From Strongylocentrotus purpuratus (lineage: Eukaryota; Echinodermata; Echinoidea; Camarodonta; Strongylocentrotidae), in the NCBI RefSeq assembly GCF_000002235.5, contig NW_022145601.1, positions 25,896,348 to 25,960,347 on the forward strand: a stretch of DNA of 64,000 nucleotides, written 5' to 3'. This document shows positions 32,423-45,674 of the stretch, piece by piece. The translations under genes and the position numbers were made by a program. Positions within the stretch are counted from its first letter, which is position 1. Every line of letters starts with the position of its first letter. The notes beneath the pieces are model-generated. The model was not told the origin of the DNA. It made no database searches and saw nothing but the letters and a program-made list of their open reading frames with translations.

Positions 32423-35400
32423 ATGGCTTTTCCGTCGCGACTGCCACTAAGGGACATGCCCTTCCGATACCTTCTCAACTTCTTCTCGGCGATTCAGTCC
32501 TTAGCCATTATCCTGGACAACTCTGAGAGTGTTGCCAGAGAGGTTTTACGTGAACTCGGCTATGGAGAAAATCAGATAAACTATATGTATGACAAATACA
32601 AACGACCAATCTTTGAAGCATTGATATCGCATCGTGACTGGAAGGGAACTGTTCAAGATCTCTACAGGTATTCAAAGAAAAAAATATATCAAAGTTTTTT
32701 TTGGATTTAATTGTGTTTATTTACCTATTCGAGTTCAATATTACATCTCAAAATGCTTCAATTGATGAACAAAGAATTGTGTTGGATATTTCTTAGCTGA
32801 TAGATGTCAGTCAAAGTAGCCTATATTTTCCCATTTGAACGGGAATTTCTCTATTTTTCATTAGTGAATACAATTGTGTCAGTTCCAAAAATATCGCGAT
32901 TTGTCAAATTAGAAAAACATAGATCTGCCTTTTGAGGGATCAAACCTTTCGGTATTGGGTGTACGCCACATTATTAAATCATGTATCGATTGAATTTTTG
33001 TCCTAACGTGTCAGGTATATAATACTTTTAATGAAGTGATATCTTTTTTTTTTCTGATGATGAATCTTAATTACAGTATTCCATAATTAGAGCCATCGTT
33101 ACAAATTATTTCATGCACCTGTTATGAATAACTGCATAGCAATAATTACAATGGAAATTGCAAACATCGAGTGTTGCTAGGTAGGACAAACATTATGATT
33201 TGTCCTACCTAACAACACGTAATGTACGCAATGTATGGAATTAGCATTCTGACTATTAAAATACACTTATTCGTAAGAGGTGAATGAAAACATATCTAAC
33301 GAGGCACTTAAAGATTTGTGCATAAAATTTGATTACATTACGAAAATGGAATGTCCTTTGATTTTTCAGGGTTCTGAGTTCGACTAATCAGACGGAGGCT
33401 TTACAGACGTTGTTCACCTTTCTCCGTGAGAGTAAGTTTTACCTTTCATGATCATAACAATGACATTATAAGAACACAACTAACAAGAAAATTATGATTC
33501 AGCACGATCACAGAGACAATTTCAATGGCTTGACCGTTTCCTGCTAAATTACGTACACAAAGACATATTATTTTCATAATGAGATACATAATAGGACATA
33601 GACTATACCCTTTAGTCTATTTCTTGAAAGTCTTTCTTCTAGTTTCTCATTAGATACAAATCTTTTATTTCATCACGTAGTAAAACGCTTTATGATACCA
33701 TTGGCATTTCAGCAAATTTGTAACTTATTTTTGTATGTGCTTCAATTTCGAACGAGGTTTTATAATTATCTGCAAACCAGAAGTTAACCGTGCATACTGA
33801 ACGATTGATGGCAGGCGCACCGGAAGAAGTTTTGGATCGGGGGGGGGGGGGGCAAACATTCCAGGGGGCTCACTCACCTTCCAGTGGCAGTGGCGTAATG
33901 CGCAAAAACGTTTCGGGGGGTGGCAGAAGAAAAAATTGCATCACCACCACTCTTACATGTTACATGTAGATGAGGGCCCCACGGAACGTTTTTCAAAGTG
34001 GAGTATTAACGATCAGGTAAGAGTGTAGCGAGCGTAAATTGGCGTGGGGTCCAGGGGCATGGCACTGGCGGGGGTCAAGGGGCTAAGCCCACGGAATCTC
34101 GTGGTTTTTAGGCATTTAATTCCTGTTAACTTTCCTTTTCTTTGAATAGAATATAATTTATTTGTGATTCAATTCAGGTTTTTCTTCTTTTTTATGTTCT
34201 TTTTGGTTAAAAAATACCAACCATCTTAATACTCCTTTACTGCTTTTTTTTCTTTTGAGGGGGGGGGGGGCGTTTCCCCCCCTCACTTCCGACGCCTATA
34301 ATTGATTGTAACCCGCCCCTTCCCTTTGGTTCCACTGAAAGGAAGGATGAATTTGCTCTTGTGCACTACGGAAGTTAAATCGGTTTAAGATGAAATGTCT
34401 CGCACTCATGAACAGAAAATTTGCAAGCAATAGGCCTATAATCGCAAGACTTGATATTAACTAAACTTTTCATTAATTTCAGACCTGAATGACCGTCGGC
34501 ATGTACCAGATGAAGCAACGAAGGCGAACTGGGCGATCTTACTGGATTCAACGCAGTATAGGATCTCCCCTGATATTTCTTGGCCCCGAGTTTTCATGAA
34601 AACATGTAAATATGATGAAGATGTTATTCGGATTTCAGATTTCAAGTCTCTAGAGGGAAATCATAACCTGTCAAATTTCTGTTTAAAATCATTACCAAAA
34701 GTCAAAAGGCTTCCAGCACATTCACCCTCACTAATGCATTCTGACTACATTTCCGTATCTCTTTAGCACAGCCATTACCTTTGTCGCTCTATCTACCATC
34801 TCCTCCTGTCATCTTCTCATACATCTTTTTTACTCCCATCCCCAACATCATTTTGTATATAGGAATTATTACGTTTTATAAAGGTTTACCTATTGCGCCT
34901 TCAAGCTTAAATGGATAGTTGAGTTCTGTTTTCCGACCGCAAATGCCTTCAAAGTGTATGGTTATTGCTCTTATTCTTATCTGTGGCATTTCTAGTGCCC
35001 TTTTAGAACCTAAAATTGCTATGAAGGTAATTTTAGACCCCAAAATGTGTGAAATTTAGCCAATACGATACTAATAATCAGCTCCACTTTCTCAAAAATA
35101 CGGTGGCCGTTAATTAATTATTTAATTAAAAATAACAATATAATGGGTCGGCTGGTTGTGCATAATATAACCAACACGCAAATGCCAAAAAAAAAAAAAC
35201 AACATTGGCATTGGCTGAAATACGACGTAAAAGGCATAAGTTACATCAATCAATGAACATAGAGACGAAAAAAAAAGTCTTGCATGTAACAGTGTATAAT
35301 CAAAATAACAGTAGAGGAAGGTTTAAAGTTACATATTACCATCCTATCACAACACTCTCACACCCCCCCCCCTCTAGCCCACCCACACCACACCCCCTTT

Positions 35401-37697
35401 CACACACATAAACAACCATACAAACACACACTGCATGCAACCTGTTCCCTCAACTCACACCACACAAACTCTTAACGATGAACTCTGATGACCCCAATTT
35501 GGCTTTTGACATAAGTATATTCTAATCATTCTTCCAAGGAATACGATATGAAAACTTTCACCATAACCAATTATTGTAAGATATCAATTTTCAGTTTGAC
35601 CTCAATGACCTTCAACATACGACCGTTGACCTAATATATACTAAGTTATCATTAATACAATTTTTTTGAGATTTCAGAGTAATGCCTTAGTGAGGGAACG
35701 GTTTTTGAGATAAATGACTCAGCCGACGTTTTTGCAAAATAATTGACTTCTTTTTCGCTTTGACCGCTGACTTTGGACATAATACTGTTCCACATTGAGC
35801 CATGTTAATATCACCTTCTTTCAGATGTCATTGTAGTTAGACATCTATTTATGACATGACAATGATTCATCTAAATTTCCTCAAAAAAACTTAACCTGAC
35901 TCAATCGACGTCAGAGCCCAGTTGCATAAAACTTACCATTAATGGTAACTTTGCCATCAATGACAACTACTATGGCAACAGGGCTCAACAGCCAATCAAA
36001 ATCAAGTTTCCCATGGTAGTTACCATTGATGGCAAAGCTACCATCAATGGTAAGTTTTGTGAAGTTTACCCCCATCTGACGTTTGGTTGTAAATGAAACT
36101 TGTGACGAAGTTCAGTTCAAATCCAGGTAAAACTTGGAAATAAAAGATGTTTTTCAACACTGTTGTTTCATGTATTTGTAATCATTTTGTGTGTACAGGG
36201 CCTCTCAGAAAACAGTATTAATACTGAGAGAGTTACCCTGTTTAAATAAAAAGAATAAATAAATAAAATTAAAAAATTTCCATCAAAAAATCAAGCCTGA
36301 ATCCGATGACCGAGGCAATAATATATTAGTAAAGCGCTAAAAGAAATCGTTGATGTATTAGGCGCTTTATAACAACGGAATATTATTATTACTATTATTA
36401 ATCGACCTTAATATTTGCCTAGATCTGCAGACCATTGTTTACATTAAAAAAAAAAGTATTTTGACCTTTTTTATATGAGAAGAGAACATGCACCGGATCA
36501 TTCAATAAAATGATTAATATTGAATGGAGTACGACGGTGCTTAGAATTCTGGTCTTGTCCATCAGTTAGGCTGTCACGTAGTTCCCCAAAAATAGTTTCC
36601 ATACGTTGCTTGTGGTTATGTACTTTTTCATAATAACTGGCTTTTGGAATATAATCCAGCTTTTATAGAATGCAGCATATGATGACGATCAGCCTATGAC
36701 CAGTATATGCCTATTACATAAAAATCCCTGGATTGAGTTGTCCTTTGAATTGATGTATTTCTCTTCAATATATATGTTCACATATCAATTTCTATGTGGG
36801 CTATAAAAGAAAAAATCTTTTAATTAAAAAAAAATAAAACTGTTTATACCCTTTATTGTGTGGTGGTTCTTTAAATGGGAGAAAAAATGGGCATTTTCAT
36901 AGAGAACCATTTATTAATATTTTTAGTGCCCTAATCTTTTTGTATAATGTTGTCAGGTTTATTCTGTATGTTCGAGAATACCATTTGATGATAAGACAAC
37001 GATCATTGTGATGACTATAATTTTATCTGTATAAATTATTTCCTCTCTCATCCTGCTTTTTTTAAATTTTCTCCCTCTCTCTCTCTCTCTATACTCCTTT
37101 GCACCATCTTTTTCTATTCATCTCTCCGTTTTCTCTATGATAGACATCTTTCCTATCTATAGCCGCGTGCAGAAGATTGTCTACATGATGTTCCCGTTCA
37201 GTACGGCTTATGCCTCTGACATGTACCGGTCTATAAGCAACCTGATGAACAACGTGATTATCGTCGTTTGGTTTCTGACCGTAGCACAGAATGCAATGAC
37301 CATATACCAGGAGGGACGTCTTCAATACTCGGTTACCATCTTCATCTCACTTTCTCTCTGGATCAAGCTTTACCTCATGAACGCACCTTTCAATCAACTC
37401 AGAGGATTGTTGCCGTTGGAAAACGATGAGCAAAATCTTCGAAGGGCCGACTTTCTCTACAAGGAGATTCGAATCGCATTGCTCTTTGTGTTCTTCTTCA
37501 AGCTGGCTCTTGCTATGTTCGGTTGTGCCTTGTTCTACGCCTTCCCAGATTTTCTCCTCGAAGATCTCCAAAGCAAGATGACCCAATTCGCCTTGTTTCT
37601 TTTCGTCTTTGAGTTGGCCCATAATGCATTCTATTTGAATGCATTCTATTGGGACCCTAATATTTTCCGTATCATTAATGATTTGTTTCCTATGTAG
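32423..37697 (+). CDS. Uncharacterised 327-aa protein: N-terminal helical (death-fold-like) region plus four membrane segments
   Basis: Four exons with consistent phases: 32423-32667, 33370-33431, 34483-34605 and 37144-37697 (984 nt, 327 aa plus stop). All introns are GT..AG. Residues about 25-103 are helical and include LRELGYGENQINYMY and a conserved-looking DWKGTVQDLYRVLSST; the pattern of a late Trp followed by hydrophobic helices resembles death-fold domains. This is a pattern judgement by eye only. Exon 4 holds four hydrophobic segments, about 180-198, 205-223, 253-277 and 291-312, so the protein is predicted to sit in a membrane with the helical region at one end. I do not recognise the family and assign no function. 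The start is the first ATG of a well-composed exon preceded by gagaa. A candidate AATAAA lies at 37903-37908. The introns carry short repeats but the exons are intact. Confidence 0.82.
33820..34310. repeat. Homopolymer-rich degenerate repeats in intron 2 of the 327-aa gene
   Basis: Poly-G runs at about 33840 and 34259, the phrase agtggcagtggcgtaatgcg, and gggtccaggggcatggcact indicate a decayed non-autonomous element of the kind common in invertebrate genomes. There is no coding content. Confidence 0.5.
34905..35930. other. Intron 3 of the 327-aa gene, first part
   Basis: A ttaaatggatagttgagttc motif at 34908 resembles the family C terminus. A (CA)-rich stretch lies at 35350-35470. No exon-like block was seen. 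Confidence 0.45.
35931..36062. repeat. Inverted repeat with internal palindromes
   Basis: The arms share acttaccattaatggtaact (left) and its mirrored form accatcaatggtaagtttt (right), with additional internal copies (ttaccattgatggcaaag). Several self-complementary TTACCATTRATGGTAA units make a multi-hairpin structure. It is in intron 3 of the 327-aa gene. Confidence 0.75.
36160..36265 (+). mobile_element. LINE 3'-tail fragment
   Basis: The sequence acagggcctctcagaaaaca, then tactgagagagttaccctgt, then ataaa-type repeats is a characteristic 3' end of a non-LTR element. No coding part is present. It is in intron 3 of the 327-aa gene. Confidence 0.55.
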
Positions 37698-37902
37698 AAA
37701 ATATTCAAACCGCACATTCATGGCTGAAATACAGTGTGTACAAGCATGCACATTTAGGTGTTTGCCTTAGCGAGTCTCCAAATGTGTTTTTTTTGTTAAG
37801 GAGTGACACAGAATCGCTTGGTAGGTTTAGAATGACAGTATTTGAGGTATTCAGTTTTGTTGTGGAACAAAGGCAAATAGAAATTTGAAACTCTTGTGTT
37901 TT

Positions 37903-37908
37903 AATAAA
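37903..37908 (+). other. Candidate polyadenylation signal for the 327-aa gene
   Basis: AATAAA about 205 bp after the stop codon at 37695-37697; a reasonable 3' untranslated length, but not testable without transcript data. Confidence 0.4.
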
Positions 37909-38149
37909 TTCAATTTTATGCAAATGTAAGTTCATTATGAACCTTATATGGACCTCATATCGAGTTTTACTGGCATTATATTTTACCCAAAAAAATATGC
38001 AACATTTGATGTTAAGGGAAAATTCTGAAGTTTGGGGACAAAAATACATTTATGTAGTTCCAAAAGAGATGGCAAATTTAGGCAAAATAATTACAGCACT
38101 CACAAGTAAATTCTGTAAGTGCTTACCATTCTGAACATCGGATGTATAA

Positions 38150-39890
38150 ACTCATGGAAATGGCGGAGGGGTTACAATATACGTTAATGAAATAAACTTA
38201 GCCACAAACTAAGATCAGATCTTTTGTAAATGATATTGAACTTGTTGCTGTTGAAGTGAAGCGATCTATTTCTTCACCCATGGTTGTTTTAGCTCGGTAT
38301 AGACCCCCCTGGAACAAGCATCGAACTACTTAAAGTCATTGCGAATATTTTGTTAAAACGAAAAGATATCATATTTTTAGGAGATTTCAATTGCAATATA
38401 CTCGCAGACCCTTTATCTTGCTATACAAAGCGTTTACTTGAAATTTACCAAAATTATTCTCTAAGTCAACTGATTAAAGAACCCACGAGGGTAATACCGC
38501 TTTCATCTACCCTTATTGATTTAATTTATACTTCCAACTGTATGAAAGTGGTCGAAACTGGCGTCGTTCATGAGCGACCACTCACTTGTATATATTGTAT
38601 GGGGTACGGTTCGCAAATCCTTTCCTAACCATATTTGTAGGACCTATAGAACTTATAAGAATTTCAATGAAAATAACTTTTGTAGCGACCTAGGAAACAT
38701 TGATTGGAAAAGTGTTTTTAAATGCTCTAATGCCGATTCTTTGTTACATTTGTTCCAACATTATGTAATTTTCATGCTCCGGTTAGATAAAGTCGTATCA
38801 AGAAAGATCGGAAACCCTGGATAACTTGGATGGGATACGCTTGAACAGAAAAGGAAAGAAAATATCACTTTAATGGTGTTGAATATTCTTAATAAAAAAG
38901 CCCCTACTTATTCGATTGAATTTTCGTTCAGAGAAAGACCATATAATACGAGAAGTGGCAATCAACAGTATGTGTTTAGACAATCCAGCCTAAAACGGGT
39001 TGTACCAAACGCACAATTGTGTATAAAGGCGCTTGCCTGAGGAATTTACTACCACACGAAGTGCAAGTACAGTTTCACAACAAGACTAACCAACTTATAA
39101 TCATATATTATTCATGTATAATATACTATGCTACAATATGTCTATGAACTTTCGAATGGTTCCTTCCATTTTTTGGTGTGTCCATGTTCGTGTTATTTGA
39201 AATCATTTTGTTGTGTATGCATCTGCTCGGCTATTTTTAAATTTCTATATGATATAATATAACTTCATTTCATTTCATCTGACAATGATTACATAATGGA
39301 GTTTTATATTTTTTGCTTGTAATTTTGCGTTACTTTCAAGTGTTCTTTTATTGACTTTTTAAAATTGTAATCATATTTTAAATTGTAATACTGATTTTTT
39401 TTTGTTATAGTAATCATTTATATATCACTTGAACTTTTAATAATTCTTATTTTTTATTTTTATTTTGAATATTTGTGGTATCTTGTCGAGCAACATTTGA
39501 TTATTCTCAATGTTATATGTCTTTACCAGCAGTTTATTTGAGCACAATTCTTATTACCAATTTGAATGTGTAGTATATGTACAATATTACTCTTGTTCAG
39601 CAAATCATGATTATCTTTATTCATATACATATTCTTTTCCGGTAATACTATTCTATTGTTATTTTTCAAAATATATTTATCTTATTCCTGTTATTTCTTG
39701 TTTGTTTTAAACATGTCATTTGATGGACCATTGTCATTTCTTTTTATTTATTTTTTAAAGTTCATAAATGATATGTTTATTTGATGAATTTACATTGTTT
39801 TACACGGCCCCAATGGAAATCAGTCTTGTAACAGTTTGGTATTCTCTAACCGTGTATAAATAAAGATATAAATTCATCCAATTCAATCAA
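38150..39890 (+). pseudogene. LINE with endonuclease fragment and 3' tail, internally deleted
   Basis: The endonuclease C-terminal part is readable: VVLARYRPP, then (38350-38560) IIFLGDFNCNIL and LIDLIYTSN, then in the next frame MSDHSLVYIVWGTVRK (frameshift near 38575). After about 38820 the sequence jumps to a C-terminal RPYNTRSGNQQ block (38935-38970) and then a long AT-rich 3' untranslated region that ends at an aataaagatataaattc tail near 39860. The whole reverse-transcriptase core is missing, so this is an internally deleted copy. Confidence 0.85.
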
Positions 39891-40225
39891 ATACATACTT
39901 GACAGAAGGCCCGCGAGACTGCATGTGTAAATAATATGCCGCAAGTTATCTGGGCCGAATTTGTTTGGAATTCTTCACCGAATTCAACAATGCAATGCTT
40001 ATCTCTCGTTTTTCTGTAGAATGTCTTTAAAAAAAAATTTATCGAAAAATGAACGTTATTGATTTAAAAATACAATATGTCATTATTGGTATCTCATATT
40101 TTGGTCACATTGCAAGTCAGTTTTAATTTTCGTATGCTTTGTTCCTTTATTGAAAAGTCAACATTTTTCTACCCCATCGTACAAAACAGAGATACGTGCA
40201 CATGCACCATTCGCTACACCCACAC

Positions 40226-40256
<31 letters not shown>

Positions 40257-40619
40257 GAGACTCATACACAAAGATCGTATGAACACATTTTCATTTAAAT
40301 TTCACCTGAAGATTTTTCTTTTGAGGCCGCCATCCTAATCAAGCGTCGTTTTATTATTATGGCGATTTCCTGCAGTATTTCACAGTTAGTTAGGAAAATA
40401 CTCTAAACTCATAATATTTAACTTGTATTATAGAAATATGAAGTTCGTTATAATATGTACATATGTAAATCACAATTTGACATCAAGTTATTACTATTTA
40501 CATATTTTTTATTAAAACATACGTTTACATTTTCAGATATCGTATTTTGAAAAATTGTATCATACCTTACGTTTACATAATTATATTCATCATGCGGTAT
40601 TGATCAAATTAGAAAAACG
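39891..40619. other. Intergenic, (CA)n microsatellite
   Basis: (CA)n at about 40218-40256. Otherwise AT-rich sequence with no gene or transposon end that I can support. Confidence 0.5.
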
Positions 40620-42545
40620 TAACCGGTAAGGTTCTGGAAGTGATAACAATTGTTTTGAATATAGTTCTAGAAAGTAGAATAGTGCCTCATGATTGGTGTG
40701 TTGGAATGATTGTTCCAATATTCAAAAACAAAGGGTCGGACAAAGATCCAGACAACTATCGTGGTATTACCCTTTCAAGCTGTTTATGAAAGTTGTTCAC
40801 TTCAATATTGAATCATAGAATTACTTTATATTTTAAAAATGAATCTGTACTTGGAGAAGAACAGGCGGGTTTTCGCGAAGGTTATTCCACAATGGATCAT
40901 GCATTTGTGTTGGAATCTTTACTGGATATATATTTGTCAAAGGGAATGAGGATTTATTGCGCCTTTATGGATTTTAGAAAAGCCTTTGATATGATAGATC
41001 GAGCATCCCTTTGGTATAAATTGTTATTGTCAGGATTAAACGGCAAGGTATGTAAAGCCATTAAGAATATGTATGTCTCTGCTAAGTCGTGTGTTGGGGT
41101 AAGGCACAGTGATAATTTATCCCCTTACTTTTCGCAATTTATCTTAATGATTTTGTTGGATAAATACGAACCAAATTTAAAGATTTACGGTATTTATATG
41201 ATGAGGTGTGTTCTGATGTTCTTAATAAAATTTCTGATGAAGAATTATTTATTAATTTACATGCATTGCTATATGCAGATGATACTATTATCTTGGCAGA
41301 AAATCCAGAGGAACTCCAAATGGCTTTGGATGCTCTGTCTAACTACTGTGAGAAATTGAAATTGCATGTGAATAATGAAAAAACAAAGATAATGATATTC
41401 TCTCGAGGGAAGGTACGCAAGTACCAAGTTTTCAAGTATGGGAGCGATATTATCAATGTAGTACATGACTTTGTGTATCTTGGGGTTAAATTTGATTATA
41501 ATGGTAATTTTTAAAAGGCAATATCAAAACAGGTGATTCAGGCAAGAAAAGCTTCATTTGCAATGACCTTAAAGGTGCAAAAGTTAAGATTATCATTGGA
41601 TATTCAGTGTGAGTTATTTGATCAGTAATCATGCCAATACTCTTATATGGCTGTGAGGTGTGGGGTTTTGAGGATTTAAGTCAGATTGAAATTTGTCATC
41701 GCAAATTGTTAAGGGCCATATTGAATGTCAATAAATATACACCTGACTGTATGATTTATGGTGAGACTGGTAGATTTTTGCTCTTAAGCTAAGGTTGACT
41801 GACATGTCAAAGCGAGAAATAATGTCAAATTTTTGGTCAAATCGCATTTGTGTTAACTACCGAATTATCAAGAACGAAATTTTATTTGAAAAGTATCTGG
41901 TAAAGTTGAATAGAAGAGGTGCGATCACTTTGTGTCGATTCCGATGCAGGTCACACTGCTTACCAATTAATAATGGAAGGTTTGAAAATAATCCTGAAGA
42001 AAGTAAAATTGAATGTCTTTGTTGTAATTTAAAGGTTTTTGGAGATGAATTTCAATATATTTTGTCTGCCCTTTTTCAAGAAAGAAAGGCAGTTATACTT
42101 AGGTCGACAGTTTGTTGTGAGTAACCCTATCACTTTTCACATGGACAAATTGTTTAATAGATCTAGCGTTAAATAATTAAGAAACTTGTAAAATTCATAA
42201 CAGTAATAATACGATTCTTTTTGTTGGTTCCTAAAGCTGAAAGGCATGGTCCTATTTTTGTTAATAAAAGTGTAGTTACTCGTAGAGGTAGACAAACCAA
42301 ACCACGTCATATTTTAGAATATAACTTTAAATTGTATAGTGTATACTTTGTCTTTAGCTCATGTTTATTGTGTTATAGAAATATAACAATTGTATATATT
42401 ATGTCTATGTATTTCATTATCATATCTTAATTTGTTTTATATTTGTTTCTGTATTGTGTTGTAAATATGTTGTGCTCTCATACCCCTGAAGGGGGTCGAT
42501 AGAGTCAAATAACATCTTATCAAAATCTTATCTTATCTTATCAGT
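40620..42545 (+). pseudogene. LINE ORF2 reverse transcriptase with ATCTT-type tail, degenerate
   Basis: Reverse-transcriptase blocks in order: VGMIVPIFKNKGSDKDPDNY and RGITLSSC (40690-40780), EEQAGFREGYSTMDHAFVLE (from 40855), YCAFMDFRKAFDMIDR (40950-41000), the catalytic LLYADDTIILAENPEELQ (41260-41320), and NNEKTKIMIFSRG. An internal deletion after about 41120 removes the region between the FRKAFD and YADD blocks. The remaining C-terminus is broken by stops. The 3' end is marked by cccctgaagggggtcgatag and a tandem atcttatc tail at 42513-42541, a typical short-repeat LINE terminus. It is a different family from the 30-kb and 38-kb copies, judged by motif wording. Confidence 0.9.
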
Positions 42546-43740
42546 TATTGTATTTGAAATTATGCAGAAATAAAAATTAAAATATATATATATATATAAT
42601 TTCGGGTGCGTACGTTTTACAAAACATACATCGTTTATGTCCCGTTCACAAGACGATAAATAATTCTTTATAAAGAACTTAGTATACACTTAGATTTATC
42701 ATAACACTTTTTTAATAGCACGGTTGCAGCTGAGTATTATTGTCATAATTTTGATGATGTTAAAGATGCTAAATAAAAGAATCCTCTCAGTGATAAAGGT
42801 TTGTTTCACCAAAAATTCAATAAACATATGGACTATTAAATTGGCTAATATAAGGACTTGCTCTCCATTTTCATGGGGATGTTTGTATTTTAATAAGACG
42901 ATAGGCATGCGTGTTTACTTCATTCTTTAAAAATTAACACAACAGGTTTTATGTTGCTAAATCAAGTAGAATCTTAATAAAAAAGCATTAATTGGGAGTT
43001 GCAACACAGACGATATGTTAAGAAATAAATGAATATGGGTGTTGCAGTTTTATTGTACTCTTATGCAACGATTCTTTGTGTGTTTAGTAAATTGAGTATA
43101 TCAATAAAGAGTAATTTACACGAAATATTCCATTGTCTTCAAATGTGCTGTGTGTGTTATATTTTTCTTTACACGGTTTGAATGTTGTATAATTATATCT
43201 TTATGATTAAATATTTTAATAATATAACATATCCTTTGTCTCCCCATTAAACATTGTTTGGGAGAGCCTAATATGGAAAAAAAAACTCGTTGAGATATGA
43301 CATTTGACAGAAATGGTCGCAACAATTCAAGGACCTTTACCGGCAGGGAACGAAACTACGCTTCTATGCCGGTAGGTGGCGCCAACTTGGTGGCGCACCC
43401 TTCGAATTCAAGGATTCATTTTATCACAGTAATGCTGTGTATCAATAAAAATGTTCTGTCCGTAGTGTAAACAAAACTTCTTTTTTTTCTTCTCTCAGGT
43501 CCCCCAAATGTTTCTGATATATCTAAACTAGACTATGTATCGCATAGGCCTACATATACAAAATCAAAGGTCTCAATAACATCTATACTCATTATAATTA
43601 TCTGTTATAAACGCATAGAAGTCTAAAAATCAACTGCATAACCAAGACCAGATCGATCTACAACTTATTAGGCCCATTAATCTACGCACTTGGCCTGTTA
43701 AATCGTCTTTTTTGTCATGATCCATGTAAATGGGGGGGGG
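42546..43740. other. Intergenic, no gene seen
   Basis: (TA)n near 42583-42597. A local inverted motif ccggcaggga..tatgccggtagg lies near 43340-43375. No supported gene. Confidence 0.45.
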
Positions 43741-43860
43741 GTGCGAGATAGGACTCTTGTAGCGTCCCCCTACTTAACACAATTATACAATAACAATTAA
43801 CGTTACATTTAATTAAAAGAATGAAACGATTAAAATTACTCTCATTTTACGAGGAAACAT
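43741..43860. repeat. Dispersed repeat shared with 20190-20300
   Basis: Contains gtgcgagataggactcttgt and the following AT-rich block in the same order as the copy in allantoinase intron 8, again followed by a family B element. Confidence 0.75.
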
Positions 43861-43969
43861 TATTTATATACATTATGAATCAATTGATTTGGTCGATCCA
43901 AGTGAAGTATGTTGTGTAGTTATAGTTCTATCATTACTTTTATTATTTTTATATCCCTATATCAGTGTG

Positions 43970-44371
43970 AGGTAAAGACCAGTATTGGAAACGCCCCAAT
44001 TTCAAACAATGAAATGGAAGCTCTTATTACCAATCATGTGAAAGAATATGTTTTGACTAATACATGATGATACAAATTTTGCCGGGAAACCGCCTACTAA
44101 TTGATATATTTGGTAAATGAGTTTATCTACATGGTCTGTGAGAGATAAACGCACGTTTCGCGCACGTATGCATATAGTCCCATATACATCTTTCTGTGTA
44201 CAGTGCTTGTAACTTTACGAAGACTGGGCCATATTTCTTATCATTTGATGATTCCAGAACCTTGTAGCACACACCAATACTTATATGCTAGATGATCAGC
44301 CTTTTCTGATCGATTCCACAACGTTTCTTTCACAATGCAATCGCATTACCATAACTGGTCTTTACCTTTAA
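43970..44371 (+). mobile_element. TTAA-flanked short element, family B, copy 2
   Basis: Homologous over its length to 20406-20825. The right end CTGGTCTTTACCTTTAA is intact; the left end gaggtaaagaccag has lost its TTAA. Confidence 0.85.
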
Positions 44372-44759
44372 CTTATGCATTTATCATTACAATGCCTGTC
44401 ACTGTTGTCATGGTTGTAAATGAGATGCATTTTTATAATTAATCCCTTTTTCCTCTTTAATTTACCCCGTACGATCAGTAGAAGCACTGTGTGTAAAGCA
44501 GGCCTACCCCGAATGCTGCTCGGCTTTGTCTAACATATATCTTCCCTTTTCTCACCCCCCCCCCCCCTCCCCCTCTTTTTGTCAACATTCCCGCTTTACC
44601 GAAATCGACACGGTCTCAAAGAGAAGAAAAGAAAAAGGAAATGGGAAAAGACGGAAAATTATACACCTCCATGTGCACCCTGAATATACTACATGACAGC
44701 AGAAAAACGTTTGTGGTGCTGTTCACCACCCTTTTAAATAAGCCAGTTCGTAAATAGCT
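44372..44759. other. Intergenic, no gene seen
   Basis: Poly-C tract near 44558-44570; nothing else recognised. Confidence 0.4.
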
Positions 44760-45355
44760 TCGGAACGCATGACCCCAAAATATCCACAGACCTTTTAAAC
44801 GATGGATACATCCCACTTGTGCATTTTAGAATAAGCACTGCCGAAGTGATGGAGGTGCTTCATGAATACCTTTAGTTTGCACCTTGAGAAGAATAATTCC
44901 ACCTGTGTATTAGATAAATGTACTGTCGGTGCATAAATGAATACTGATTACATAACGTTCATTAGCTCGATACCAGTATTCGTCTCAACGGTTTTACAAT
45001 AAGGGAGTTTACAGATACAATCTGCGCATGGGCAGATAAAGGTCATTTGTACCAAAAAGGTAAAACCCACCAGAGATGAATACTGGATATGCGCTCATGA
45101 AAGTTATATAACATTATTCATTTATGCACCAACGGTATATTCTAAGGTACGCAGGTGGAAGTATTCTTTTCAAGAGAGCAAACAAAAGGTATTCATGAAG
45201 CACATCTAGGACTTTGGCAGTTATTATTCTAAGATGCTCAAAGTGGAACTTCTCAATGTGCAAAAGATCTGTGGATATTTGGGGTCATTTGTACCATGTG
45301 CTTTCTGTAAACTCCCTTATTTAGGAACAAATGACCTTTATCTGCCCATGCGCAA
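44760..45355. repeat. Large foldback structure with about 220-240 bp arms
   Basis: The arm 44768-44988 (gaccccaaaatatccacaga, tgcttcatgaatacctttag, ggtgcataaatgaata, ccagtattcgtctc) is mirrored by 45063-45300. The inner stretch 44999-45055 (aataagggagtttacag..gggcagataaaggtcattt) is itself inverted at 45305-45355. No coding content. It is a complex hairpin element, perhaps two copies inserted head to head. Confidence 0.85.
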
Positions 45356-45410
45356 ATCCTAATTACGAACTCGAAAGTATGGGACGCCATGGTGAAGTTC
45401 AGGAGTGCTT

Positions 45411-45674
45411 ATGAGCCAAAAATAACAACGTTCTGATTGTTTAAAGTAATGCTTGCATTTCTATAATTTTATTAAACAAATCCGTTCCACTGGTAGTCTG
45501 CCCAAACAACAACAACAACAACAACAACAAAGAGAGGCTTCATGCATGGCTGATCGTCAACGAAACGGAGTTTGTTGTTTGTTGCTACGGCAGGCAGTCA
45601 GTGAAAACGAATTCGTTTAATAACATTTTGGGATCTTACTTTAAACAAACAGAGCTTTGTTATTTCTGGCTCAT
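45411..45674. mobile_element. 264-bp short element with inverted ends
   Basis: The left end atgagccaaaaataacaacg and right end gctttgttatttctggctca are imperfect inverted copies over about 38 bp. An (AAC)n tract lies in the middle (45506-45530). It sits between the foldback element and its partial copy. Confidence 0.75.
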
